A stretch of 64,000 nt of DNA from Acanthaster planci (Eukaryota > Echinodermata > Asteroidea > Valvatida > Acanthasteridae): positions 1,334,758-1,398,757 of the forward strand of contig NW_019091450.1 in the NCBI RefSeq assembly GCF_001949145.1, read 5' to 3'. Positions 34,791 through 43,799 of the stretch are shown here, piece by piece (position 1 is the first letter of the stretch; the number at the start of each line of letters is the position of its first letter). Position numbers and translations under genes: made by a program. The notes under the pieces are model-generated. The model saw only the letters and a program-made list of their open reading frames with translations, did not search any database and had not been told where the DNA came from.

Positions 34791-34955
34791 ACTTGGCCAT
34801 GTGACATACATGTATGGTATATTTCAATGACACTGTTCTTACACTGTTCTCACATGCACTTGGCCATGTGACATACATGTACGGTATATTCCGATGACAC
34901 TGTTCTCACATGCACTTGGCCATGTGACATACATGTAGGGTATATTTCAATGACG
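34791..34955 (+). repeat. Three tandem copies of an approximately 56-67 bp unit
   Basis: The unit starts ACTTGGCCATGTGACATACA and ends with a CACTGTTCTCACATGC block. Copies begin at 34791, 34858 and 34914. The first copy is 11 bases longer because of an extra CACTGTTCT-type duplication, and the third is truncated. It is intronic. Confidence 0.88.
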
Positions 34956-35932
34956 CATAAACGGTCATACTAGTACATGTAGGTTCATAGAACAGTAATT
35001 TCCTGTTGGACAATAAGTTTGGAAATTGGACATAGTGGATGCCTGTAGGGTTAGGTGTCCATGAATATGAACATAGTAATAGACAATTTTACATCAAGCC
35101 ACAATACATGTACATGACTCATATACATGTACATGCATGCCTCAAACATCTTTCTGAAGAGCGGTTAAATTGCTACAAACCGTGGCTGAGTAGCAGAATA
35201 TTTAAGATGGACAAGCGACTGATATAGCAAGGACGTTGAGGACTGAGGGATGAGTGTTTTCATCATGCTGGTAAATTTTATTTTGGAAAAGGGGACTGTT
35301 GCCGTGGACTGCAAAGTTTGTAACCGCTTTAAAGAAAAGTTGGGCAAACTGCAGTGTTACGGGTATGTGTTTTCAAATGGGGTCCTCGTGCATAAGGGCT
35401 CCATATGCTGCACATCTACTCAAAAAAAAAAAAAAAAAGCCTGAAATTAAATAGCCTGGGAACCAGACCACTGTTAAAAGGGACCTCATAACATTATCTT
35501 CAATCAATGCATCTCATGTCTACGGAATATGTTTTGAAACTGACAGGTACATGTAGCACTACGAGTCATACAAAAAATCTAGATGGCCCATACTACATGT
35601 ATCACAGGCTTTTACAACTGCTTCAAAATCAAATAAAATTCTAGTGTTGCTACTAAATGGTAATTTCTCCAACTGGGCTTTTCTTTGGAAGGTAGAAACA
35701 GCAACGCAAGCAGGAGATGATGCTGAGGACTTTTTCTCTGCTATACATGGGAGGTTTTGGAAAGAGAAGCATCAAACAGGTTGAGCAAAGAAATGACAGG
35801 CTGAGATGGGCACGGACTGCATTTGCTTTGTAAGATTTGAGGGAAGGGTGGAGCAGAGAGGAGGAAAGGTGGGTCTTGGGAAGGGGATGGAACGGGACTG
35901 AAAGGGGAGATGCGATGCAATGCCTAACTCAC

Positions 35933-36007
35933 TGCTGGCTCCGCCCGCTCTGGGTGAAATTGGGCTGGGCGGCTGCCGCGTCCGTCCACGCCTCCACGGG
36001 ATCTTGG
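35933..36007 (-). CDS. FHOD: FHOD formin exon 9 (Arg/Pro-rich linker)
   Basis: A 75-base exon with acceptor TTCCCTCATGTAG and donor GTGAGTTAGG on the minus strand. It encodes two bases, 24 codons (KIPWRRGRTRQPPSPISPRA, then GGAS) and one base. It is the first of the nineteen symmetric phase 1-1 exons. PSPISPR is a double proline-directed kinase-type site beside a basic WRRGRTR cluster. There is no homologue for this segment alone, but the splice sites and phase are correct. Confidence 0.72.
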
Positions 36008-37494
36008 CTACATGAGGGAAAGAAGCTGTCATTAAGTACTCTCCTTGTTAGTTGATTAGATTATCAGAAAAATTAAATAATTGAGTGATTATGAGGAGAA
36101 GTGTTAAAGGAAAAAGGACAATCTACAGTTACATTGTACTTGACACAGAAAGTAACAAGATGAACCTGGAGAAAAAAAATTAGAAATGAGACTGGAAACA
36201 GTTCATCAATTTTACTTGAAATAAAATTCTATAATCTGAACAGCATGCTTAATAATGAAGTAATAACACAAATATACTAGTATCAGATATGGCACTTCTA
36301 TATGTGCTTAGTATCAACGGGTCTTTCGAAAATGTCCTCTGAAAGCGTATTCCAACAAATCACCTAATGGGACAGGAATTGACTATACATTGCTCCAAAA
36401 TATCACATACATGTAGTGGGATGAGAGAAATATCACTCAAAAGGGTCTGCTCGTTTTACATAACAGTCATATTTTTCCTACAGGTGGCTGTTAAAACTAC
36501 CGGTATGGCTGGCCATCAGTACAAAAGTATGAAAATATTTTACAAAATCTTAAAAAGCCCACACAGCTACGGTATCAGACCACCAAATGATAATACACCT
36601 ACTACCGAATACTAAATGAAAATTGAATCCTCTTTCAAATTAATGGGACAAATGCACCTTTTGAAGGAACTTGAAGTAAAATTTAAAAAAAAATAAACCC
36701 ACAGGGAGATTTTTCTTAAAACTACGGCCACCCATAAATATTGTGGGCAAAATGAGATTGGTCTTTAGAGTGCTCCATCAACATCTCTACAAGTATTTAT
36801 TGCTGGAAAAGGTACTCCGATGCACCGCCTATTAGGATGTGAATTATCACCAATGGGTCTGGGATATGGACACTCTTAGCCAAAGATGGGTAAACCACTC
36901 CACACTTTCAATAAGAGGTGCCAGTGGCACATCCTTGTTATCCTGTGGTTTGACTTTGTCCCCAACTCCAGTGTCATGGAGTCCCCCGGCCTCGAGGACA
37001 TCCGCAGGACCATCTCAAGGAGACGTCACTCTCTCTTTGGACATGTATGACCACTACCTGAGGACACGCCAGCTCATACAACCCTAAAGCTCTGTGTTGA
37101 CTCTCATGGGGGGCCTCCACCCGGACAACGCCTGGAACAGATCTACATGTATAGGGGTCGTCCATGCAATTCTTAGGTGCACTAGCTGGAGAATGACCAC
37201 AAGCTCCCCATTCGGCAGTTGTGGCAGCTCGCACGTGATCATCAGGTCTGGGTGGCTCTACGTCCCCCATGATGGATAGGAGATCAGCCAGTCAGTCAGA
37301 ATGATGAAATAGCACCATGAAATAGCACCTGATGGACATGTCTCAATGACTACCAAATGAACAGTCTCATTACCAGCAAATCACACATGGGGATGTCGGA
37401 GCACCATGAAATCACCTGACTGAAAACACAAAATGGAAAATATATGCAATGATGCATTGTACACATGAAGAAAGAAGGATAACTCCAGACTTAC
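36008..37494. other. Intron between exons 9 and 8
   Basis: About 1.5 kb, containing a plus-strand non-LTR retrotransposon relic at 36985-37280. Nothing else is recognised. Confidence 0.6.
36985..37280 (+). pseudogene. Non-LTR retrotransposon ORF2 C-terminal relic
   Basis: One plus-strand frame reads like the extreme C-terminus of a LINE-type polyprotein. It has IRRTISRRRHSLFGHV, then LPEDTPAHTTLKLCVDSHGG, then a PPGQRLEQ / RGRPCNS segment, then LENDHKLPIRQLWQLARDHQ. It is interrupted by several in-frame stop codons, with no frameshift needed. The basic IRR..RRRxSLFGHV and G-R-P blocks are typical of the region after the reverse transcriptase domain. It is a dead, 5'-truncated insertion in the formin intron, opposite in strand to the gene. 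No restored protein is given. Confidence 0.75.
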
Positions 37495-37682
37495 TGCTGC
37501 TGTTCTCTGATGCACTCATGTCGGTCGTTGCAGCTGAGGTGTCCTCCCTGCTAGACGCATCTTTGTCGGCCACCGCCCGACGCCGCATCCTCCTCTCCTC
37601 CAGCATCTCCTGGACGGACTTCTCCGAGGGGGGAGGATCAGACAGTGTTGTGTTGTCCACTGACAGCCTGGCTCGATTCCTC
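37495..37682 (-). CDS. FHOD: FHOD formin exon 8 (linker with charged helix)
   Basis: A 188-base exon with acceptor TTTGTCACAG and donor GTAAGTCTGG on the minus strand. It takes two bases from exon 7 to complete AGG (Arg), then reads 62 codons and leaves one base. This is where the phase changes to the 1-1 series. The sequence has RNRARLSVDNTTLSDPPPSE, then a helix KSVQEMLEERRMRRRAVADK, then a Ser/Thr/Asp-rich end. ARLSVD is a basophilic kinase-type site. The Glu/Arg helix resembles those in exons 10 and 22. Confidence 0.86.
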
Positions 37683-38857
37683 CTGTGACAAACGAGAAGA
37701 CCGAGACTTTCCTTGGGATCTCACTGAAGCAAGTTGGGATGACTCACGGGTTACTTGTACCTGTTAGTGCTATTAACTATAAAGCTGACCAGGATTTCGA
37801 GTTGTGGCAGACATAAACAACAAGTGATGAGACAGAAAACTGGGAAGAAACTTCCAGTTCTCTCTGTGAAACAAGTACAAAAGCAAGTTTGGTATTTAGT
37901 AAGGTTTTCCCTTAACTTTGCAGTTGCAAATGGCTTCAATGGAAGTCTCAACATTGGCAAAAATGCACAAACGTTACATGACAGTTAGAGAATGGTTCAT
38001 GCACAATATGTATGTACTGTTAACTTTTATAAATAGAGCTCAGGCAGGGTTGCTACTGAGCAGAAATCTAAAACAATACGCCAGGACTTGTTGAAGACTT
38101 TCCAGGACTACACTATGACAGTGTCCATTATATTTAATGTCATTTTGCAGAGAAATGTTGTTCGGTATTATGAACTGGAAGACTGCCAAAGCCACTTCTA
38201 TACTTCAACACTTCAACATCAAAAACTACTGATGAAACTTCCAGGTAATGAAAAAGAACACATGAGCCAAACATCTGCATTTCAGTAATTGTTTATGGTA
38301 ATTTGCGGGCTCTCATTTCAGCATTCACAATGAAGATGAACAGAGAGTAGGAATTTCATAAACCTGTTTTGATGTCCAAAGGTTATCAATCAGCATTTTG
38401 AAAAAGATGAAATTAAAAAAATGCACTTTTCATGTTGCATATCCTTGTTTTTTTCCCCTTTTCTCTGAATTTTGGAATGGGTTCCTCTGTACCCAGGAAC
38501 CTATGTTTCAGTTATAGCTCTAACATCTTACACTCTTTGGGACAGGATGTATCCTTGGTCCTTCAACATCCTCCCACAATGTCCAGGTAAAAACTGAATA
38601 CACTACATGTACCTCGATCCCTTAAATTCTCTGGCAATTCCTGTGACTGCATGGAGCCAGTGCGAGTGGAATCCTGGAGCAGTTAAGCATAAACAACTGA
38701 AGGATTAAACCACAACCCTGACACAACACATCCTTCCAAATTAGTCACCCTGTGTTGCCATTTTGCCTCAGGTCTCCAAATCCTTACAAAAACCACCCAC
38801 AGGAATTGAAAGGACTGGGGAAGGTCTAGGGATGGGGTACCCTGCCTTCAAACGTAC
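37683..38857. other. Intron between exons 8 and 7
   Basis: About 1.2 kb with a consensus donor GTACGTTT. No exon, RNA or transposon is recognised. Confidence 0.6.
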
Positions 38858-39096
38858 CTGCTCTCCCTTCTCCTGCCAGTCTCGTTCACCCTCTCAGCAT
38901 CGTCTGGCGACAGGCTGCTCCCCAGGTCCAGGGACCGTCTCATTTCCCTCTTGTCCATGCTGTAGGCGGCCGTGGGCTTGAGGGAGCGGCGCAGGCTCTT
39001 GCGGTCCACCAGCTCGGCGCTGCGGCGATGCTTGCGCAGGTTCTGCTTGCGCTCCACAGGGATGTCAATGTCGCCGTCCTCTTGCTTAAGCGCGTA
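38858..39096 (-). CDS. FHOD: FHOD formin exon 7 (basic segment with two DAD-basic-like copies)
   Basis: A 239-base exon with an acceptor ending CTTCTAG and donor GTACGTTTG. It begins at a codon boundary after exon 6 and encodes 79 codons plus two bases. It starts YALKQEDGDIDIPVERKQ, matching the ALRHEDGD-type sequence that follows FH3 in vertebrate FHOD3. It then becomes very basic: LRKHRRSAELVDRKSLRRSL and, 17 residues on, REMRRSLDLGSSLSPDDAER. RKSLRRSLK is nearly identical to the RKSLRRTLK segment of the FHOD C-terminal DAD, and the second copy also matches its continuation (G, then Leu-[ST]-Pro-acidic-acidic-Ala). Vertebrate FHOD1 has a single RRSL at this place (remembered). The exon is GC- and CpG-rich compared with its surroundings. 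Confidence 0.93.
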
Positions 39097-40065
39097 CTAG
39101 AAGTTGGAGATGGAGGAAGCAGAATGAGTCAGTTTCAAAGACATCAGAAGCAATAATTCAAAGCATTTTACGAGGCATTTTGTAAAAAAGTAAGCAGTGT
39201 CAGTGTTGCATGAATCTGGAATCTTTTGCTCACCGTGGACAAACTTGAGCACATGACCACTGCAAATCAGGAAGTCCCCCATTAACAAATGGAGATCTGT
39301 GGCTACTACTCTTCAGGGAAAATGCCCAGAGTAATGTATCTTGTGCAGCAGCTGGCACAACTGACTTTTCATGACAGGCACTTCTGCTGCCTTCAGTTAC
39401 TGCGCACAAGTACAAAACCTTTGGTAGTATTTAAAATGCAGATGGGAATGAGAAGTGAACTTTGAACTTTTGAATTGGTCACTTTCAGTGCCCCGCTTAC
39501 AAGGTTCAAGTCCTGTTAGATCCCACGGAAAGACAACCTGTACATAGATGGCAGGATATCCCCTGTGAAGAATCTGAGTTTTGAAAATAAATGGGAATCT
39601 CCTGGCTCCAGAGCTGAAGTGATTAAGTTAGTGGGATACTGAATCACTGATATTCAATTCAGTATACTGATGAATACAAGGAATATGTGACCCAACATAA
39701 CAAAAGGAGCAGTAAGTCACCAGATCCACTTTGAATTTAAAGGCTTTTAAACGAATCTTGCATAGTGTAAATAAATAGAAAGCCACATCATTTTCAACCA
39801 CATTGTATCTATATTCATCAGGATACCAAATTGTGTGACACATCAAAGCAAAGAGCTAAATTTGTTCTTTCTAATGTCAACTGAAACACAAATACTGTCT
39901 TAAGACCCATATTGAAGGATCCAGTCCAAACACATGTGAAGTCGAGACCTGTAACTGCACACTATACCAAAGGCTACAATCCAAACTAAAGCCAGCTGAG
40001 CTCAATTTCACACTCGGCCTCATTCCTGAGACATCTTGGTCTAGTTCCCAGCCTCCCCCCCTCAC
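39097..40065. other. Intron between exons 7 and 6
   Basis: About 970 bases, AT-rich, with donor GTGAGGGGG. Nothing else is recognised. Confidence 0.6.
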
Positions 40066-40209
40066 CTCGTACAGCTTGAACTGCTCCACCAGGTCCAGGT
40101 CAGTTCCCTTGCGGCTCATCAGTAGTTTGGTGGCCTCTTCTATTTGTTGCTGCTCCAGGGCATCCGTGATGTCGTAGTAGGTGTCCTGGTCCGGTATGCC
40201 ATTCAGGGT
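40066..40209 (-). CDS. FHOD: FHOD formin exon 6 (end of FH3)
   Basis: A 144-base, 48-codon exon with acceptor TGGATCCTTTCAG and donor GTGAGG. It encodes TLNGIPDQDTYYDITDALEQ, continuing to RKGTDLDLVEQFKLYE. This is diagnostic of FHOD-family formins: vertebrate FHOD3 has GLPDQDTFYDVVD and KKGTDLDLVEQFNIYE at the same place (remembered). It forms the last helices of the armadillo-like FH3 region, which in FHOD1 packs after the GTPase-binding domain and takes part in autoinhibition. It is a phase 0-0 exon. Confidence 0.97.
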
Positions 40210-41033
40210 CTGAAAGGATCCATGAACAATAACTAACAGGCAATATTCAGACCGACTGAAATATTTTTGTTTTAATGACAGGAGGATCATTTGTGACCGA
40301 ATGTGCTTTCTTGAGGTGCTTCAATTTTAAGGTGGAAACAAAAAACATAAAAAAGGACATCCAAAACTGGCCAAATTAAAACCTGAATACCTAATCACTC
40401 TTACAACATATGGTGGTACCGGTACATTTAAGTCCACCTTAACAAAATGATATGATCATTACTCGGTGCACTCAATTAACTTAAAAATCAATTTAATTAA
40501 TCAAGAGCACAAAGTTTGAGTTTTGAGTTTCTAGGGGTAGGAGATAACTTTCAACCACCATGTTTTGGGTATCCTTCACCAACGTACATTTATAACACTG
40601 TGTTGATCGAAGGCATGTAACAAATTTAAAAGCTTCCTCGACTTGCATTTACACCACGATCTCCATCTAACCAGAGCAGATGCTTTGCCACCAGACCGGT
40701 AAGTTTGACGGGATCAGCTGGCCGGTTCGAATCAGAAGAGCAGAGGACACGTCGCTAAACATTGCATTATATGATGTGCTTTTTGCATTGAGTATATGCT
40801 GTTAATTATATATGGGCTGATGGTCAAGTGGTAAGATATTTGCATTATTAAGTAGGAGGTTGTGGGTTCAAGTTCTATGTGAGTATGAACATCTTCATAA
40901 GCCCTCCGTCAACACTGAGTATGCAGTGTTGTAAATATATATTGGCGGTAAGCATGAAAGCCTCCAAATACAAAAAATAACTCCCAAATGCACAAATTCC
41001 ATCTTATATATCTTATATATCTGTGTTGCTTAC
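40210..41033. other. Intron between exons 6 and 5
   Basis: Contains a tRNA-like SINE fragment at 40815-40885. No other feature is seen. Confidence 0.55.
40815..40885 (+). mobile_element. tRNA-like SINE fragment
   Basis: GATGGTCAAGTGGTAAGATA looks like a box A region, and GTGGGTTCAAGTTCTA about 35 bases later looks like box B. The two together make a decayed tRNA-derived head without a full cloverleaf. Confidence 0.4.
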
Positions 41034-41125
41034 CTTGTTGATGAGCGACATAGCATAGAGGAGGATCTCTGAGTCTTGACCATCGTCCTTCAGCAGTTCC
41101 ATGATGCTGCTCCACGTCCGTTTGC
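41034..41125 (-). CDS. FHOD: FHOD formin exon 5 (FH3)
   Basis: A 92-base exon with acceptor TGTTCCTGCTGCAG and donor GTAAGC. It supplies two bases to complete Gly, then 30 codons (KRTWSSIMELLKDDGQDSEI, then LLYAMSLINK). This aligns with the FHOD3 segment of the form GVKPWSNIMEILEE...ELLVYAMTLVNK (remembered). It is part of the FH3 armadillo repeats. It ends at a codon boundary. Confidence 0.96.
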
Positions 41126-42070
41126 CTGCAGCAGGAACAGTGACATGGGGGAAACTGAGAATTCGTCAGGACACACTGGGCAGTGTGGCCTGGCGGTGAG
41201 GACTTGGGACTTCTGAATCAGAGGGTTAGGGGTTTGAATCCAAATGCTGGCCTAATGTGGTGATCCTGGACAAGCTAGTACTTGTCCCTTTTGCCGTTAT
41301 CAACTCCGGGGGGACAAAAGGTCTATAAAATTAACCACTTTGCGTCTGAAGACATGCCAACATGACCTGGCCATCCTAATTGATGGCTTATAACGTCATG
41401 TGTGCCTCGACACACCCAATGCTGACGCTGAAAAACGCCAATGCCTCATTTGTTCAGTAAACATACAAACAAGTACGTGGAGGTAGACTGTGTGTTGAAG
41501 TTGAACTTAGCTATTGTACATGGGCAGTTGTGGCAGCAGTTATCACCGTGGATGCAGCCCGGAATATTGAAACATACAGGGTTATTGTTCAAATTCGGTT
41601 CAAATGACTCTTGCAAATCATTATGTGTGGTGCTTGGCTGTATATCTGAAGATCGCTCATATGTCTTCCCCTTTTTTAATTGAAAACTTTCACCCCCCCC
41701 CAAAAAAAAGGCAGAAAAGGGTTAAGAGACTGATGACAACTACTCCATCACAACCCCCCCCCAATTATTCAATTTCCCTAATGGCGGTCATAATACTTGA
41801 CCTCCTGGATAATCATTTCCTTCCAGAATGGCAGCAGAATTTTGGACAGAGTGTGTTCCCCTTTGAACTTGATCTGAATAAGTTTCAAAATGCCTACAGG
41901 TGCTCTTGAAACAAAGACAGAAATTAGAGACACAAAAGCCCTGTCAGCAGACTATAGTCCAAATCTTTTCTTTCTATTATCGGTACGTTTGGTAGATGTC
42001 TGGGTTAGAAAAATTGCAAAGACAGAAGTACAAAACATTCTTCCCAACAAGCACAGTTAAGCAACAGTAC
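41126..42070. other. Intron between exons 5 and 4
   Basis: Carries the family B SINE at 41176-41430. The rest is unremarkable apart from short C and A homopolymers near 41692-41710. Confidence 0.55.
41176..41430 (+). mobile_element. tRNA-derived SINE (family B)
   Basis: GTGTGGCCTGGCGGTGAGG (box-A region) and GGTTTGAATCC (box B) form a tRNA-like head. They are followed by ATGCTGGCCTAATGTGGTG and CCTGGACAAG, which parallels the tail of the copy at 1-125. The 3' part to about 41430 is of unknown origin. Confidence 0.55.
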
Positions 42071-42182
42071 CTTGTTCTTTGTCGACCACGCATGATGCTT
42101 GGTACAGCAGTGCAGCATTTGTGTCTGTGTACTCGACGAAGACCAGTAGTAGCTTCAGTGACGTCTTCACCACCAGACGATA
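42071..42182 (-). CDS. FHOD: FHOD formin exon 4 (FH3)
   Basis: A 112-base exon with acceptor GATAATTTCCAG and donor GTACTG. It encodes YRLVVKTSLKLLLVFVEYTD, then TNAALLYQASCVVDKEQ, plus one base. The RLVVKT.LKLLLVFVEY block is almost identical to vertebrate FHOD1/FHOD3 and is one of the strongest identifiers of the family. It lies in the hydrophobic core of the armadillo repeats. The divergent C-terminal third (CVVDKEQ) corresponds to a variable loop in vertebrates. Confidence 0.97.
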
Positions 42183-42872
42183 CTGGAAATTATCAATGCC
42201 AAAAGGATTAAACTGCATGAAGTATTGAACTGCTAAGGCCTCTGTGGGTTGCTAGTAGTAAGTGGCCCTCGAAGCTTTTGTTTTGGGTTTTTGTTTTTTT
42301 GCAACTGTCTGATAAACAACTGCCTGAATGACATGAAGAAGAGCACTCGGAGAAAGATGGGAATGATATGAAATATCTTGGGAGGAAAGAAACAGGGCCT
42401 AAATGCCACAGATTTCTCTGGAGTTTATTCAGAACTAACTCCAACTTCCCACACACTTTTGCCGAGAGCATTCCCAATTCCTGCAAACCCATTACTGTGG
42501 AAGAGATTGCAGCATACGCGTATTCTTTGTATGTACACAATCCAGGGCCGTTCCAGTACATGTACCTGCTGCCAGCCTGTTCCTTCCTCAATTCTGCAAA
42601 ATCCAGTAAAAATCTCCCACTGGATTTTGCAGGGTAATTGGCATGGTTAAGGCTACTTCCTTGCTCATGATCAGTGTCAACGTAAATGAGATCACAAAGC
42701 CGATTTGACGGCTAGAAACATTTGTGCCAAGGTTTACTAGGCTTGGAGAGTGTTTGACCGTTGCAAATTTGCAGCACCAACATTTGCCATCACACATTTA
42801 CATCTGCCTGCACTAAAGTACCAGCTAACCCTCAGGCTTGAAGCTATAACCTGCCTATACATCTTGACTCAC
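42183..42872. other. Intron between exons 4 and 3
   Basis: About 690 bases with a consensus GTGAGT donor. Nothing is recognised in it. Confidence 0.6.
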
Positions 42873-42967
42873 CCTGGACGCCAGTAATGAGTAGAGCCAT
42901 TGGACGGTGTCTGAGTGTTCAATGACTCCATTCATCCCATCCACGTACAGCATGATCTGGCCCAGAG
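42873..42967 (-). CDS. FHOD: FHOD formin exon 3 (FH3)
   Basis: A 95-base exon with acceptor GCTTTTACCCTCAG and donor GTGAGTCAAG. After two bases completing Ala it reads [20 protein letters not shown], then [11 protein letters not shown]. This matches vertebrate FHOD ([16 protein letters not shown]...TIQWLYTL) at nearly every position. It is FH3 armadillo core and ends at a codon boundary, directly followed by exon 4 RLVVKT. Confidence 0.97.
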
Positions 42968-43693
42968 CTGAGGGTAAAAGCAGCACAGCACACACGACAT
43001 GTGGAAGATTAGAAAGTATTCTACTGTTCAGTATCCTGTGAGATACGGTAAGTTGTCTGGTGAAGCGCTACATACCCGTACTCTATTGACACAGAAACTT
43101 TCTAGTCTGAAAGCGCATACCTTAGGCCCAATCCAGCCATACGTGTAGGTTCTTTACCAAAAACATTCCAAACTTTGGCAAATTTACAAATTAATGAACA
43201 TTGTTTCCATGTCACATGTTGAATGAATAATCTGAGGTCATTCTCTTCTCACTCACATTTCATTATGTACATGGAAATGTGTTTACCATATTTTCACTGT
43301 GTCAGTAACATATATGTACGTGTAAAATACGGGTTCCCACAGGACTAAAATTGCAAACTATTCGGAGATTCCATGCATACTGTTTACAAGTTTGGTAATG
43401 TATACAGTTTGTGCAACGGAACTTTGAAATATTCAGAGATATTTGTAGCACTGGTCTATTAGCGCATTCAAGGCTCATGAGATTCAACAGGTCTATATTC
43501 TATGTCTTTCTATTTTCTTCCAAGAAAACATCTACTTCTCTTCCCAATTTCCTTTGATATTTGGATGTCAAATTCTGAATGAGATCACTTGGAGGTTCCT
43601 GTTGAAGTTCGCTTATTATGAACAATCTAGGCTCGCTGTTTCACAAGTGAAAAGAGCAAACCCTCATTCGGTGGCATGTGTTGGCCATCTCAC
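42968..43693. other. Intron between exons 3 and 2
   Basis: About 730 bases. No exon, RNA gene or transposon is recognised. Confidence 0.6.
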
Positions 43694-43799
43694 CTCTGAG
43701 GATGTAATTCTGGTAGTTCTGGTCAGCATCTGTCCCCACCTTGATGAGACAGGCCAGCCCGTCTGCACTGACAAACTCATGCACCAAATCCTTGTCATC
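43694..43799 (-). CDS. FHOD: FHOD formin exon 2 (FH3)
   Basis: A 106-base exon with acceptor GCACCCCATGACAG and donor GTGAGATGG. It encodes [20 protein letters not shown], then [15 protein letters not shown], plus one base. Vertebrate FHOD3 reads [20 protein letters not shown] and [15 protein letters not shown] here (remembered). This is FH3 armadillo core and a diagnostic FHOD exon. Confidence 0.97.

Larger units (their letters stand above)
32111..35932. other. Intron between exons 10 and 9, with assembly gap and triplicated repeat
   Basis: Contains 315 unknown bases (32716-33030), the triplicated repeat at 34791-34955 and a homopolymer of A near 35422. Exons 9 and 10 are phase-compatible, so no exon is required in the gap, although a symmetric cassette could hide there. 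Confidence 0.55.
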
